In this document: positions 1 to 7,494 of the stretch, in pieces
Layout of the letters: the number at the start of each line of letters is the position of its first letter
Position numbering within the stretch: position 1 is the first letter of the stretch
Assembly: GCA_964608315.1 (NCBI GenBank)
Contig: CAZSNF010000004.1
Coordinates: 105,651-169,650, forward strand
Origin: VXPQ01 sp964608315
Lineage (GTDB): Bacteria > Bacteroidota > Rhodothermia > Rhodothermales > VXPQ01
DNA: 64,000 nucleotides
Direction of reading: 5' to 3'
The notes under the pieces: generated by a model
Database searches by the model: none
What the model saw: the letters and a program-made list of their open reading frames with translations, nothing else
Told to the model about the DNA's origin: nothing
Made by a program: the position numbers and the translations under genes

Positions 1-273
1 CCGGGTCCCGAAGTACAGGTGTTTTTCGAATCGGACGATCTGCCGGAGCATACGCGCGTTGCGCTGCTTTACGGCAAGACCTTCGAAAACATCACCACCG
101 AGAGCAAATTGATCAACAGGCTCCGCGCAGCCGCGGGCGAACTCGGAGCAAACGGGGTCGTGTTGCTGGGTCGGACAGACCTGGGCGGGGAGATCAGAGT
201 ATCCGGCGACGCCTTGATTGGTTATGGCGAGTCTGGGCGGCGCGGGCAGGCGCTGGCCATACGGGTGCATTAG
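1..273 (+). CDS. Hypothetical protein, C-terminal part (cut by window edge)
   Basis: The reading frame is open from base 1 to a TAG at 271-273, so the gene probably begins before the window. A GTG at 19 could start an 84-residue protein, but the upstream codons (P-G-P-E-V-Q) read smoothly and favour a truncated gene. About 90 residues are visible. They show a mixed alpha/beta pattern with a stretch like 'LGANGVVLLG' and no catalytic motif that I recognise. The gene converges on the minus-strand cytochrome operon, with a palindrome between the two. Function unknown. Confidence 0.6.
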   Translation, partial: PGPEVQVFFESDDLPEHTRVALLYGKTFENITTESKLINRLRAAAGELGANGVVLLGRTDLGGEIRVSGDALIGYGESGRRGQALAIRVH

Positions 274-313
274 GCTTGCGCGTTGGGCGTGCGCGCGGCG
301 TTTGCATCCGGCA

Positions 314-351
314 AATTACCCCGCTGAGTGTTTTTACTCAGTGGGGTAATT
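314..351. terminator. Palindrome between convergent genes (bidirectional terminator?)
   Basis: Arms AATTACCCCGCTGAGT and ACTCAGTGGGGTAATT are 16 bp with one mismatch around a T-rich loop, and T-rich sequence follows. Its place between two gene ends suits a bidirectional terminator. It also shares the GAGTnnTTTTACTC core with hairpins at 6191 and 16853, so it may instead be a member of that dispersed repeat family. Confidence 0.55.
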
Positions 352-378
352 GTGTTTTTGGGGTTTCCTGTTCGCTCC

Positions 379-981
379 TCATTCGGTCAGCAGGATGCGG
401 ATTACGACGCCGCCCATGGCGTCCCCGAGCTCGAAATCGTTGCGCGGACTGTCCTTGTGCGCATTGTGGCATGCGATGCACGCGGGCGAGACCGCTACGT
501 CGGCGTATACGGCGGTGAAATACTCCGCGTCGCCAAGCGTTTCCCGGGCATAGAACGGGGCGGAGGGATTGTTGGCCACGCTGTCGAGGCCTGCGATTTC
601 CGCTTCGGTCCTTGGCTCGTTCTGCTTGTTGACGGGCCATTTGGAAATCAGCGAGTAGCTGAAGGCGTCGGTTTTGGTCGCCGCCATTTCCGAACCCATG
701 CGAAACATCTGGGCGGGGAGCGGCAAGGCCTTGTCGTCTTGCCAGTGTTCGCTGGCGAGAATGACTTCCTCCTGATCCTGCAGGCGATGGACTACCGCGC
801 GCGCATAGACGGTGCGGTCGGATTCCAGGACGGCGTGCAAGGCGTCCGCCATGGCCTGCGGGGAGATACTGCCTGTTTCCTCCTTGCTTCGGGAGGATTC
901 GTCGCCGCAGCCGGCAAGCCCGGCAACGAGGATCCCGGCAACGATCAGCCGGGCGCGGGGATTCGAAAGCAGGCGGGTCAT
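379..981 (-). CDS. Mono-haem c-type lipoprotein (DUF3365/Tll0287-like)
   Basis: This 200-residue protein has a lipoprotein signal with lipobox LAGC near residues 22-25. A single CXXCH haem-c site (CIACH) lies near the C-terminus, after a stretch (about 130-160) resembling the DUF3365 haem-sensor fold: a PFYARE-like motif followed by the haem site. Family members are periplasmic or membrane-anchored haem proteins used in redox sensing or electron transfer. It is the last gene of a minus-strand operon, 36 bp behind the 11-haem cytochrome, so it probably exchanges electrons with that protein or reports on its redox state. The export signal and haem site are seen; the role is inferred. Confidence 0.75.
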   Translation of the reverse strand: MTRLLSNPRARLIVAGILVAGLAGCGDESSRSKEETGSISPQAMADALHAVLESDRTVYARAVVHRLQDQEEVILASEHWQDDKALPLPAQMFRMGSEMAATKTDAFSYSLISKWPVNKQNEPRTEAEIAGLDSVANNPSAPFYARETLGDAEYFTAVYADVAVSPACIACHNAHKDSPRNDFELGDAMGGVVIRILLTE

Positions 982-1017
982 GGTTGTTTGCGTTGCGTTT
1001 TGAATGTGCTGGAAAGG

Positions 1018-2322
1018 TCAGGGCGTTCGGGAAAGCGCCATGTCGATGCTCCGGACATGGCCTGACGGCATGCCGGAGAAGTTGTTTCGAATCAGTTCCG
1101 GGTCCGCCAGCGCGTCTATGGACAGTGCGAGCGAATGGCAGGTCATGCAGACTTCGCGAATCATTTTCTCGTTAGGCCTGAGATTGGCGTTCTGATTGTG
1201 CTGCACGACGATTCTGTCTTCGCCGCCGATGAGGCGTTCTTCTCTCGGCAGGTGGCAGGATGCGCAGCTCACCCCGCTTCCCGGCGCGCCGTCGCCGGAC
1301 ATTTCCAGTTCCCATAACCGGGCGTGGGGAGAATCGGCATAGGCGTTGGAGTGTTCGTCGGCATGGCAGGAAAGGCATGCATCCGTTGCCGCTTCCCGGA
1401 CATTTACCGTATGTACGTTGTGGCAGGTTCCGCAATCCAGCGTTTCGTCCAGCGCATCCGGATGCATCGGGAGGCGCGCCATAGCGGGGGACGTCGGATC
1501 GAGATCGACGGCCCAGCGCATGCCGTGCCTGCCTTCGGTAAAGCCCTGATATTCCAGTTCGTGGCAGGCGCTGCACGCCGTGCGCGGGGGATGATCGGAC
1601 CAGGGAGCGTCTGTTGCGGCGTGGCAATCCGAGCAGGAGACGCCCCCGGCGGCGTGCGCAGAGTTTGCCCAGTCCGCAATCAGTTCGGGGCGGGACGAGG
1701 CGGGAGGGCTGTCGGCGTCGGCGGCCCCGAGCGGGCCCGCGTCGTGCGTTTCCCTGGAAATCCAGGCGTTTCTTTGCGGCCATGCGGCGGCGAAGGTCGC
1801 CGGTTCCGCCTCGCCGTGTCGGACGAGGAAGTCTTCGTAGAGCGCCCGGTTGTCGTGGTAATTGTGGCATCCCGCCGAGCCGCAGGAATCGAACGCCAGG
1901 TCCTTGTGCGTGGGCCGTTCGTCCGCCACGTCGGCGTGACACGAGCGGCAGAAGTCTTCGGGAAGCGTTACGCCCATGGCTCCGGTGATTTCGGGGCGGT
2001 GTTCGACATGGCAGGTTGCGCATTGGCGCGCATCCAGCAGGGCAAGGTCGTCGGCGTAGCGCGGATCGGTAAATTTCTCCTCGCCATGCGAATCCTCGGC
2101 GGACTGGAGATCGGCTTGATGGCAGGCAAGGCAGGCGTTCTGGCGTACGCCCCGGAACGGAGTGTGGCAGGCGTTGCAGGCGCCTTCGATCTGGTGATGA
2201 CCGCTTGTGGTTTCGCCGGGCAGCAGCATGCCGCGGTCTTTGCCGAACATGTTGAACGCCATGTAGGCGGCAATGCCCATAGTCGTTACGATCCAGACTG
2301 GCGTGAGATGCCTGTGGCGCAT
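1018..2322 (-). CDS. Multihaem c-type cytochrome (11 candidate haem sites), membrane anchored
   Basis: 434 residues with an N-terminal uncleaved membrane anchor (about 9-26). I count ten CXXCH motifs (CNACH, CLACH, CATCH, CRSCH, CSDCH, CSACH, CGTCH, CLSCH, CASCH, CMTCH) plus one expanded CX4CH site (CGSAGCH, residues 147-153), giving up to 11 c-type haems. The bulk should face the periplasm. Such proteins carry electrons between membrane quinol or NADH oxidoreductases and terminal reductases or extracellular acceptors. The gene starts 4 bp after the stop of the flavin/iron-sulfur/membrane protein, so the two are surely co-transcribed and likely partners. No NrfA-type CXXCK site is visible, which argues against it being a nitrite reductase itself. 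Confidence 0.85.
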   Translation of the reverse strand: MRHRHLTPVWIVTTMGIAAYMAFNMFGKDRGMLLPGETTSGHHQIEGACNACHTPFRGVRQNACLACHQADLQSAEDSHGEEKFTDPRYADDLALLDARQCATCHVEHRPEITGAMGVTLPEDFCRSCHADVADERPTHKDLAFDSCGSAGCHNYHDNRALYEDFLVRHGEAEPATFAAAWPQRNAWISRETHDAGPLGAADADSPPASSRPELIADWANSAHAAGGVSCSDCHAATDAPWSDHPPRTACSACHELEYQGFTEGRHGMRWAVDLDPTSPAMARLPMHPDALDETLDCGTCHNVHTVNVREAATDACLSCHADEHSNAYADSPHARLWELEMSGDGAPGSGVSCASCHLPREERLIGGEDRIVVQHNQNANLRPNEKMIREVCMTCHSLALSIDALADPELIRNNFSGMPSGHVRSIDMALSRTP

Positions 2323-2326
2323 GGGA

Positions 2327-4288
2327 TCAGAAGTAGTAGACTGCCAGAATATGAAAGACGATCAGCACGGGCAAGGGCCAGACTGCGATCGCATGCAGCC
2401 AGAAGCCCAGTCGGGTATGGCGGCGGCCCATGCCTGCCGCCGCGGCGCCGCCGAATATGCTGGCGGCCAGAAAAGAGATCGTCAGGATCTGGTTCAATCC
2501 GGATCCGACGCGCAGGCCCGTGTGCGCGACGAGCGCGATCAACGCCAGTACGCCGACGGCGCCGTGCCCGAGGCGCCACCATGCGATGTTCCCCCATCGG
2601 GCGCGTCTCCATCGCTTGCGCAAGGAAAATCCGGCTGCAATCAGCGCGCAGCCCAATAGTACGAATCCGGTAGCCCACCGCCACCCGCCGTTCCGGTACA
2701 GGGTATCCCATATTCCCTGGTCGAGGACGCTGTCGGCGAGCGGAATCGGCGGCCCGAACGCGATCGTCAGGGCCAGTGCGACGGCGATGGCCGCCGTAAC
2801 GAGCAGCCCGGCGCGTTTCCGGCCTTCGGCGGGCGCTTCCGCGTCTCCGGTCAGTTCTGCAAGAAGCGGCCTGCAGGAACCGCAAACCGTCGAAGCTCCC
2901 GTACGTTCGGCGAGGGTTTCCACGGATGCGCAGCCCTGTGCAATGGCTGCGTTCAGGGCGCCGCGCGTAATTTCCATGCAGTTGCAGACGATGGCGGAAG
3001 AGGGCCATTCGGCCGGCGGCGTATGCGCGGAACGGCGGGAAAGCGCGCCTGTCCGACGGAACCTGCTCAACTGTCCTTGCCGGATACGACGGCGCTTTCG
3101 GATGAAATCCTGGACGAATCCGCGTTCCGGCCAGGCGTCGACGGAAGAGGCGGCGACGATGCGGTTCCGCCATACGGTAATCTGTCGATACGCGCCGCGC
3201 TCGTTCCAGCGGATTCGTTCTCCGGGCTGATCCTGATTGCCCATCGCCCATACGTCTGCATCCATGAGCCTCAGCCGGATCGCCGGGGTATAGCCGGAAA
3301 ATCGCTTTTCGCGGCCCGCCAGAATTTCGGCGAGGGTTTCGGCCATGCGGTACCCCGGGGCTATCAGGCCGTACAGGGCGTCCCGATGCCTTGCGCATTC
3401 GCCTATGGCGTAAATAGCCGGATCGGTGGTGCGGAGCGTATCGTCCACAACGACGCCCCCGAATGCAGACTCCACCGCAAGCCCTGCGTCTTGAGCCAAC
3501 TCGTCTCTCGGCTGAATTCCGGTAGCCATCACGATCATGTCGGCGGTCAGGGGTTCGTCCAGACGCTGCACGAAAAGGCGCAGCCGATCGCCCTCGGGTT
3601 CTATCCGCCGGGCAAGGACAGAGGCGATGGCGCGTATGTCCATCTTGCGGATTTTGTCGTTCAGCGCGGCGGCTCCGGTTTCGTCGAGGTGTCCGCACAT
3701 GAGATAGGGCGCCGCCTCGAGAATGACGATTTCCAGGCCCAGGCGGCGAAGCGCTGCGGCTATTTCGAGTCCGAGAGGTCCGCCGCCGATCACGATGGCG
3801 TCGCGCGCCTGCTCCGCTCGCCGACCGATGCGGCGCAGGTCGTCGATCGTGCGGTATGCGAAAACGTTTTCGGCGTTCGCTCCTTCGATCGGCGGAACGA
3901 AAGGGGCAGAACCCGTAGACAGGACAAGGCGGTCATACCCGATTCGTTCGCCGTCCGCAAGCCGAACCGTACGATGCGCGCGGTCTATGGAAGTTGCGGC
4001 GTTGCCGGAGACAACCCGAATGCCTGCGGCCTCTGCCCATGCGGGCGGTCCCAGCGTGAGGCGTTGCGCGTCCCGGTGCTCCAGCCACTCGGTAAGATGG
4101 ACCCGGTCGTACGCCGGATACGCCTCTTCCCCGATGATGGTGACGTCGTAGCGTTTCAGGGCGTTCAGCGCCTGCATACGCTCGATCAGTTTGTATGCGG
4201 TCATGCCGAACCCGACCACAACCAGCCGGCAGGCAAGATTATCCGGCTCTATTGCTTCCGGAGGGTTATGGGGTTGCGGGGTTTGCAT
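2327..4288 (-). CDS. NirB-like FAD/NAD(P)H oxidoreductase fused to BFD [2Fe-2S] domain and a four-His membrane domain
   Basis: 653 residues. Residues about 21-395 form a pyridine-nucleotide-disulfide-type flavoprotein: FAD motif VVVGFGMTA at 23-31, NAD(P)H motif VIGGGPLGLEIA at 166-177, and ATG at 255-257, as in the N-terminal part of nitrite reductase NirB. A BFD-like [2Fe-2S] domain follows, with cysteines 435, 437, 469 and 472. Unlike NirB, the chain does not continue into sirohaem domains. From 493 it has four to five membrane helices, with His575/His589 and His632/His646, each pair 14 residues apart on its helix. That spacing is typical of di-haem b cytochromes. The likely route is NAD(P)H to FAD to Fe-S to haem b to the periplasmic cytochrome encoded 4 bp downstream. 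Domains are seen; haem b and electron path are inferred. Confidence 0.8.
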   Translation of the reverse strand: MQTPQPHNPPEAIEPDNLACRLVVVGFGMTAYKLIERMQALNALKRYDVTIIGEEAYPAYDRVHLTEWLEHRDAQRLTLGPPAWAEAAGIRVVSGNAATSIDRAHRTVRLADGERIGYDRLVLSTGSAPFVPPIEGANAENVFAYRTIDDLRRIGRRAEQARDAIVIGGGPLGLEIAAALRRLGLEIVILEAAPYLMCGHLDETGAAALNDKIRKMDIRAIASVLARRIEPEGDRLRLFVQRLDEPLTADMIVMATGIQPRDELAQDAGLAVESAFGGVVVDDTLRTTDPAIYAIGECARHRDALYGLIAPGYRMAETLAEILAGREKRFSGYTPAIRLRLMDADVWAMGNQDQPGERIRWNERGAYRQITVWRNRIVAASSVDAWPERGFVQDFIRKRRRIRQGQLSRFRRTGALSRRSAHTPPAEWPSSAIVCNCMEITRGALNAAIAQGCASVETLAERTGASTVCGSCRPLLAELTGDAEAPAEGRKRAGLLVTAAIAVALALTIAFGPPIPLADSVLDQGIWDTLYRNGGWRWATGFVLLGCALIAAGFSLRKRWRRARWGNIAWWRLGHGAVGVLALIALVAHTGLRVGSGLNQILTISFLAASIFGGAAAAGMGRRHTRLGFWLHAIAVWPLPVLIVFHILAVYYF

Positions 4289-4310
4289 ACGATTTTTCTA
4301 TCGGGAATCG

Positions 4311-4541
4311 CCTGCGAATCGCCTACGGTTCGCCTACGGTTCGCCTACGAATCGCCTACGGTTCGCCTACGGTTCGCCTGCGAATCGCAGGCGAATCGCG
4401 CCATAATCGCGCCATAATCGCGCCATAATCGCGCCATAATCGCGCCATAATCGCGCCGGAATCGCGCCATAATCGCGCCATAATCGCGCCGGAATCGCGC
4501 CATAATCGCGCCATAATCGCGCCATAATCGCGCCGGAATTT
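4311..4541. repeat. 11-bp tandem repeat array, 21 units
   Basis: Twenty-one consecutive 11-mers fill exactly 231 bp. The half nearest the redox operon is built of CCTACGGTTCG, CCTACGAATCG and CCTGCGAATCG units. The other half is CGCCATAATCG with occasional CGCCGGAATCG. All units share a TCG ending at the same phase. The array lies between the stop of the AlbA_2 gene (4543) and the start of the redox operon (4288), i.e. in the operon's leader on the minus strand. An 11-bp period is close to one DNA helical turn. The minus-strand frame through it is open but only encodes an 11-residue periodic peptide. Confidence 0.95.
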
Positions 4542-4542
4542 C

Positions 4543-5940
4543 CTATTGTCTGCTTTTGAGCGTCCAATAGGCGCCGCGTCCGCGACCGCGTAATTCGACC
4601 AAGCCCAGTTCGCGCAGTATCCCCAACTCTCTCTGGATCGTCCTGGTTGCTGCCCTAATGCGCAAATTATGTTGAATTAACGCACGGGACATGCCCGAGT
4701 CCGCGAGAACGCGCAACAGGTCTTTCTGAAGTTCGCTCAAATCATGTGTCACGCGACTCGGCGGGGTATAATGCGCTGGGCGAAAACGGACAACGACAGC
4801 CCCAGGTTGTTCTTCGAAATCGGGCATGGCAAGGCCGGCTTTTTCCATAAGCTCTCCCATTTTGAGCGTACCCCGGCCCCAAAGTTCAACCAGGCCTCGA
4901 CGAAAGAAAACTTCGGCAATCAGCGGATTCCATCGCAATGAGGCATGCTGCCGAAGCAGATCCTTCGGGGTAAGCCCGAAACGCAAGCGCCCGGTATTGG
5001 ATATTTCCAGTCGATCATCGTAAATGGCGAGGCCGAGGGAACCGCTGGCGGAAGCGTAATCCCGGTGGCAAATGGCATTGGCCAAGGCTTCGCGCAATGC
5101 TTCGAGCGGGTAGAGCGGATCGTCAACCCGTTCGTACAAATTGGGCATGATGCGACCAGCGATTGGAAGGTGTTGGCGCAAAAAGCGCTGCGCCTCCATA
5201 AAAAGATCGAACGCGTGTCCGTACACCTGTTTGTTATCTTCGAATGCGTCCTTCGTCGTGTCTCGAAAGCGAGCCATCCGGAGCAGGCACTGCGGGTAAT
5301 ACGGCAGCATGCGATCCTGTTTGCCGAAAAGCGCAACCGCCGCATTCAGAAGTTGCCCATCGCGCATTACGCCGAAGCCGGTCAACAGCGTCTCCATGTC
5401 TTGCGTACCTGGATCGTCCATACGCCCGCGTTGAATGGCGGCGTTCACGGAGCGAATTACTTCAGCATAGTCAATGTCATCCAGGCCGAACTCGCGGGCA
5501 GGTATCAACTCCCAACGCTGCCTTGAATGCATGCGTTCTTCCAGCAACTGCTCGTATCGCTCCTGTGGCATACGCCTGGTCGTAGGTCCCTCGCGCACAT
5601 AGGCACGCCCGTCATACGCGTATGGGATGCTTTCGCCTCGCGGCGTCGAAACGACGATAACGCTTCGCGCATTGTCAAGCGGCACTACATCCGGCCGAAG
5701 CAGCGCATATGGCTCTATGCGTCTCAGCGCATTGGCGATTTTCGTCCGCGTGTTAGCCGATACTTCCTGTCCCGTGACATTGCCAGTATCGCCCACGCCC
5801 AGCAATACGACGCCGCCATAACCATTGAGCATGGCGCAAACGGTTCTTGCTGCTGCTTCGAGTTCACCAGTGGATTTCTTGAATTCCACGCCTTCCGATT
5901 CTCCGCTGGCGGCAATATCCCTCACATCCTCAATCGTCAT
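4543..5940 (-). CDS. AlbA_2 (Schlafen-type) ATP-binding protein with C-terminal winged helix
   Basis: 465 residues from the ATG at 5940; a GTG three codons upstream is possible. The N-terminal AlbA_2 domain shows 'ESEGVEFKKS' and a glycine-rich 'GYGGVVLLGVGD' strand-turn. A central part has a HATPase_c_4-like region ('REALANAICHRDYA', then 'GRGTLKM'). The last 70 residues look like a winged helix ('SRALIQHNLRIRAATRTIQRELGILRELGLVEL'-like pattern). Such proteins are frequent in accessory and defence islands and are annotated as ATP-binding transcriptional regulators; their targets are generally unknown. It faces away from the DUF4143 operon that starts at 6235, with 294 bp between. A decayed copy of its 3' end lies at 6106. 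Domain call good, function open. Confidence 0.75.
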   Translation of the reverse strand: MTIEDVRDIAASGESEGVEFKKSTGELEAAARTVCAMLNGYGGVVLLGVGDTGNVTGQEVSANTRTKIANALRRIEPYALLRPDVVPLDNARSVIVVSTPRGESIPYAYDGRAYVREGPTTRRMPQERYEQLLEERMHSRQRWELIPAREFGLDDIDYAEVIRSVNAAIQRGRMDDPGTQDMETLLTGFGVMRDGQLLNAAVALFGKQDRMLPYYPQCLLRMARFRDTTKDAFEDNKQVYGHAFDLFMEAQRFLRQHLPIAGRIMPNLYERVDDPLYPLEALREALANAICHRDYASASGSLGLAIYDDRLEISNTGRLRFGLTPKDLLRQHASLRWNPLIAEVFFRRGLVELWGRGTLKMGELMEKAGLAMPDFEEQPGAVVVRFRPAHYTPPSRVTHDLSELQKDLLRVLADSGMSRALIQHNLRIRAATRTIQRELGILRELGLVELRGRGRGAYWTLKSRQ

Positions 5941-6105
5941 GAAAATCACCCCAAGTGCAAAAACGGAGAAAACCGGTCAAGGCCATCGCGTATCGCGCCA
6001 TGGCGGGCTGAACGCACAGAATACGCTAATGGAGGTTATCTTGTCAAGAGGGGGCAAAGGGGCTGCAAACGGTGCAGGGATTTGGATTTTCGGGACGAAG
6101 CACTC

Positions 6106-6138
6106 GCTTTTGAGCGGTCCAATAGGCGCCGCGTTCGC
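6106..6138 (-). pseudogene. Remnant of an AlbA_2-type gene 3' end
   Basis: About 33 bp match the 3' end of the AlbA_2 gene at 4552-4585 with one indel and one mismatch. In minus-strand translation both give the peptide GAYWT after a Gly/Arg-rich stretch. The indel shifts the frame before the former stop. No longer coding stretch of the same gene is visible around it, so it is a fragment left by duplication and deletion. Confidence 0.6.
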
Positions 6139-6190
6139 CTCCGTACAATGCTACTATGAGTTATGTATCCAGGCGGGGTAAAAATTTTAC

Positions 6191-6226
6191 ATTACGCTAT
6201 TGAGTAATTTTACTCAATAGCGTAAT
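6191..6226. promoter_or_regulatory. Perfect 16-bp-arm palindrome upstream of the DUF4143 ATPase
   Basis: Arms ATTACGCTATTGAGTA and TACTCAATAGCGTAAT match perfectly around a 4-base ATTT loop. The palindrome ends 8 bp before the ATG at 6235. That position suggests an operator or a translational-control hairpin covering the start region. A terminator is unlikely because no gene ends just upstream on the plus strand. The same core recurs at 314 and 16853, and a related palindrome precedes the paralogous ATPase at 26391. Confidence 0.7.
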
Positions 6227-6234
6227 TTAAGAAT

Positions 6235-7494
6235 ATGAACTCATTCCAGCGCACACAAGTCAGTACCCTTGTCCGGCGGCTGGGCGAAGAGCCTCGTCAG
6301 ATCATTGCTCTGTTCGGGCCGCGCCAGGTTGGCAAGACCACCATTGTGCAGCAGGCGCTTGGGCAGGTTCCCTGTGAATACCTCTATTGCGCTGTGGACG
6401 AACCCTATTCTTCAACTCCTCGTCCTCCCTTCGATGCGACCGAGACCACCTCTCCTATGCCCACGGCTCAGAAGGATAAGACCTGGCTTGTGCGTAGCTG
6501 GGAATATGCCCGGCGCGAGGCGGGACGATCAGGAAAATTCGTTCTGGCGTTGGACGAGATTCAGAAGATTAAAGGCTGGTCGGAAACGGTCAAGGGGTTG
6601 TGGGATGCTGACCGGGCCAGCGGCTGTCCCCTGCATGTGGTCATTCTTGGTTCGGCTCCGCTACTCATGCAATCGGGGTTGAGCGAGAGTCTTGCCGGGC
6701 GCTTCGAATCCATTCATGTGAGACACTGGTCTTTCGCTGAAATGGCCAGAGCCTTCGACTTCGATCTGGATACGTACCTCTATTTCGGGGGATATCCGGG
6801 AGCGGCGCCCTTCGTTCGGGAGCCGGACCGGTGGCGGGGCTACGTTCCCGGCTCGCTTGTTGAACCAACTATTAAGCGAGACCTTCTCGACATGACTCGC
6901 GTGGACAAGCCCGCGTTGCTCAAGCGGCTCTTCGAACTGGGCGCTGCGTATTCCGGGGAGATTCTGTCCTACAACAAGATGCTGGGACAGCTTCAGGACG
7001 CCGGCAACACGACCACGCTGGCGCGCTATCTCGATTTGTTGTCGAGCGCCGGGTTGCTCGCCGGACTGCCGAAGTATTCGAATCGGCCACATCTGGGTAA
7101 GGCTTCCAGTCCCAAGTTCAACGTGCTCAACACCGCCCTGATGACGGCTGATTCGGGATATTCTTTCGACGAGGCGCAGGCGGACCGGACGTATTGGGGG
7201 CGCATTGTCGAGAGCGCCGTTGGCGCGCACCTGTTCAATACCGCGGCGTCCGACATCAAGGTTCATTATTGGCGCGAGGGCGATTTTGAAGTGGATTTCG
7301 TTTTGCAAAAAGGCAAGCGCGTTTTCCCCATAGAGGTCAAGAGCGGTTTGCACAGGGGGGCTTTGCGCGGCATGGATAAATTCGTGGCGCGTTTTAGTCC
7401 GTCTGGATCGCTGCTTGTTGGAGAGGGGGGCATCCCGCTTAATGAATTTCTCTCGGCGCCCGCCGGACATTGGTTCGAGGAGGCGTTGCTATGA
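6235..7494 (+). CDS. AAA ATPase with DUF4143 C-terminal domain
   Basis: 419 residues. Walker A GPRQVGKT at 28-35 and Walker B LALDEIQK at 104-111 define the AAA_14 ATPase part. The C-terminal DUF4143 region contains Asp354 and Glu367-Val-Lys369, a PD-(D/E)XK-like nuclease signature. The family is widespread and amplified in Bacteroidota genomes; its biochemical role is not established, and selfish-element or defence roles have been suggested. The stop overlaps the start of the STAND NTPase gene (ATGA at 7491-7494), so the two are translationally coupled. A paralog lies at 25142-26356 with long shared stretches such as 'SLAGRFE', 'GNTTTLA' and 'RVDKPALL'. A perfect palindrome just upstream is the likely control site. 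Confidence 0.85.
   Translation: MNSFQRTQVSTLVRRLGEEPRQIIALFGPRQVGKTTIVQQALGQVPCEYLYCAVDEPYSSTPRPPFDATETTSPMPTAQKDKTWLVRSWEYARREAGRSGKFVLALDEIQKIKGWSETVKGLWDADRASGCPLHVVILGSAPLLMQSGLSESLAGRFESIHVRHWSFAEMARAFDFDLDTYLYFGGYPGAAPFVREPDRWRGYVPGSLVEPTIKRDLLDMTRVDKPALLKRLFELGAAYSGEILSYNKMLGQLQDAGNTTTLARYLDLLSSAGLLAGLPKYSNRPHLGKASSPKFNVLNTALMTADSGYSFDEAQADRTYWGRIVESAVGAHLFNTAASDIKVHYWREGDFEVDFVLQKGKRVFPIEVKSGLHRGALRGMDKFVARFSPSGSLLVGEGGIPLNEFLSAPAGHWFEEALL

Noticed and set aside
1324..2673. 449-codon plus-strand frame opposite the cytochrome gene
   Set aside because: The minus strand carries regular CXXCH motifs and the flavoprotein end; the plus frame shows no domain and crosses two genes.
2327..4288. 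Assimilatory nitrite reductase NirB
   Set aside because: The sirohaem and 4Fe-4S domains are missing and replaced by membrane helices, and no nirD follows.
4311..4541. 11-bp array as CRISPR
   Set aside because: Units are directly adjacent with no unique spacers, and no cas genes are present.
4367..4567. 66-residue minus-strand frame across the 11-bp array
   Set aside because: It is the array read in one frame and gives an 11-residue periodic peptide (ARLWRDYGAIM type). Openness follows from a period not divisible by three with no stop in any unit.
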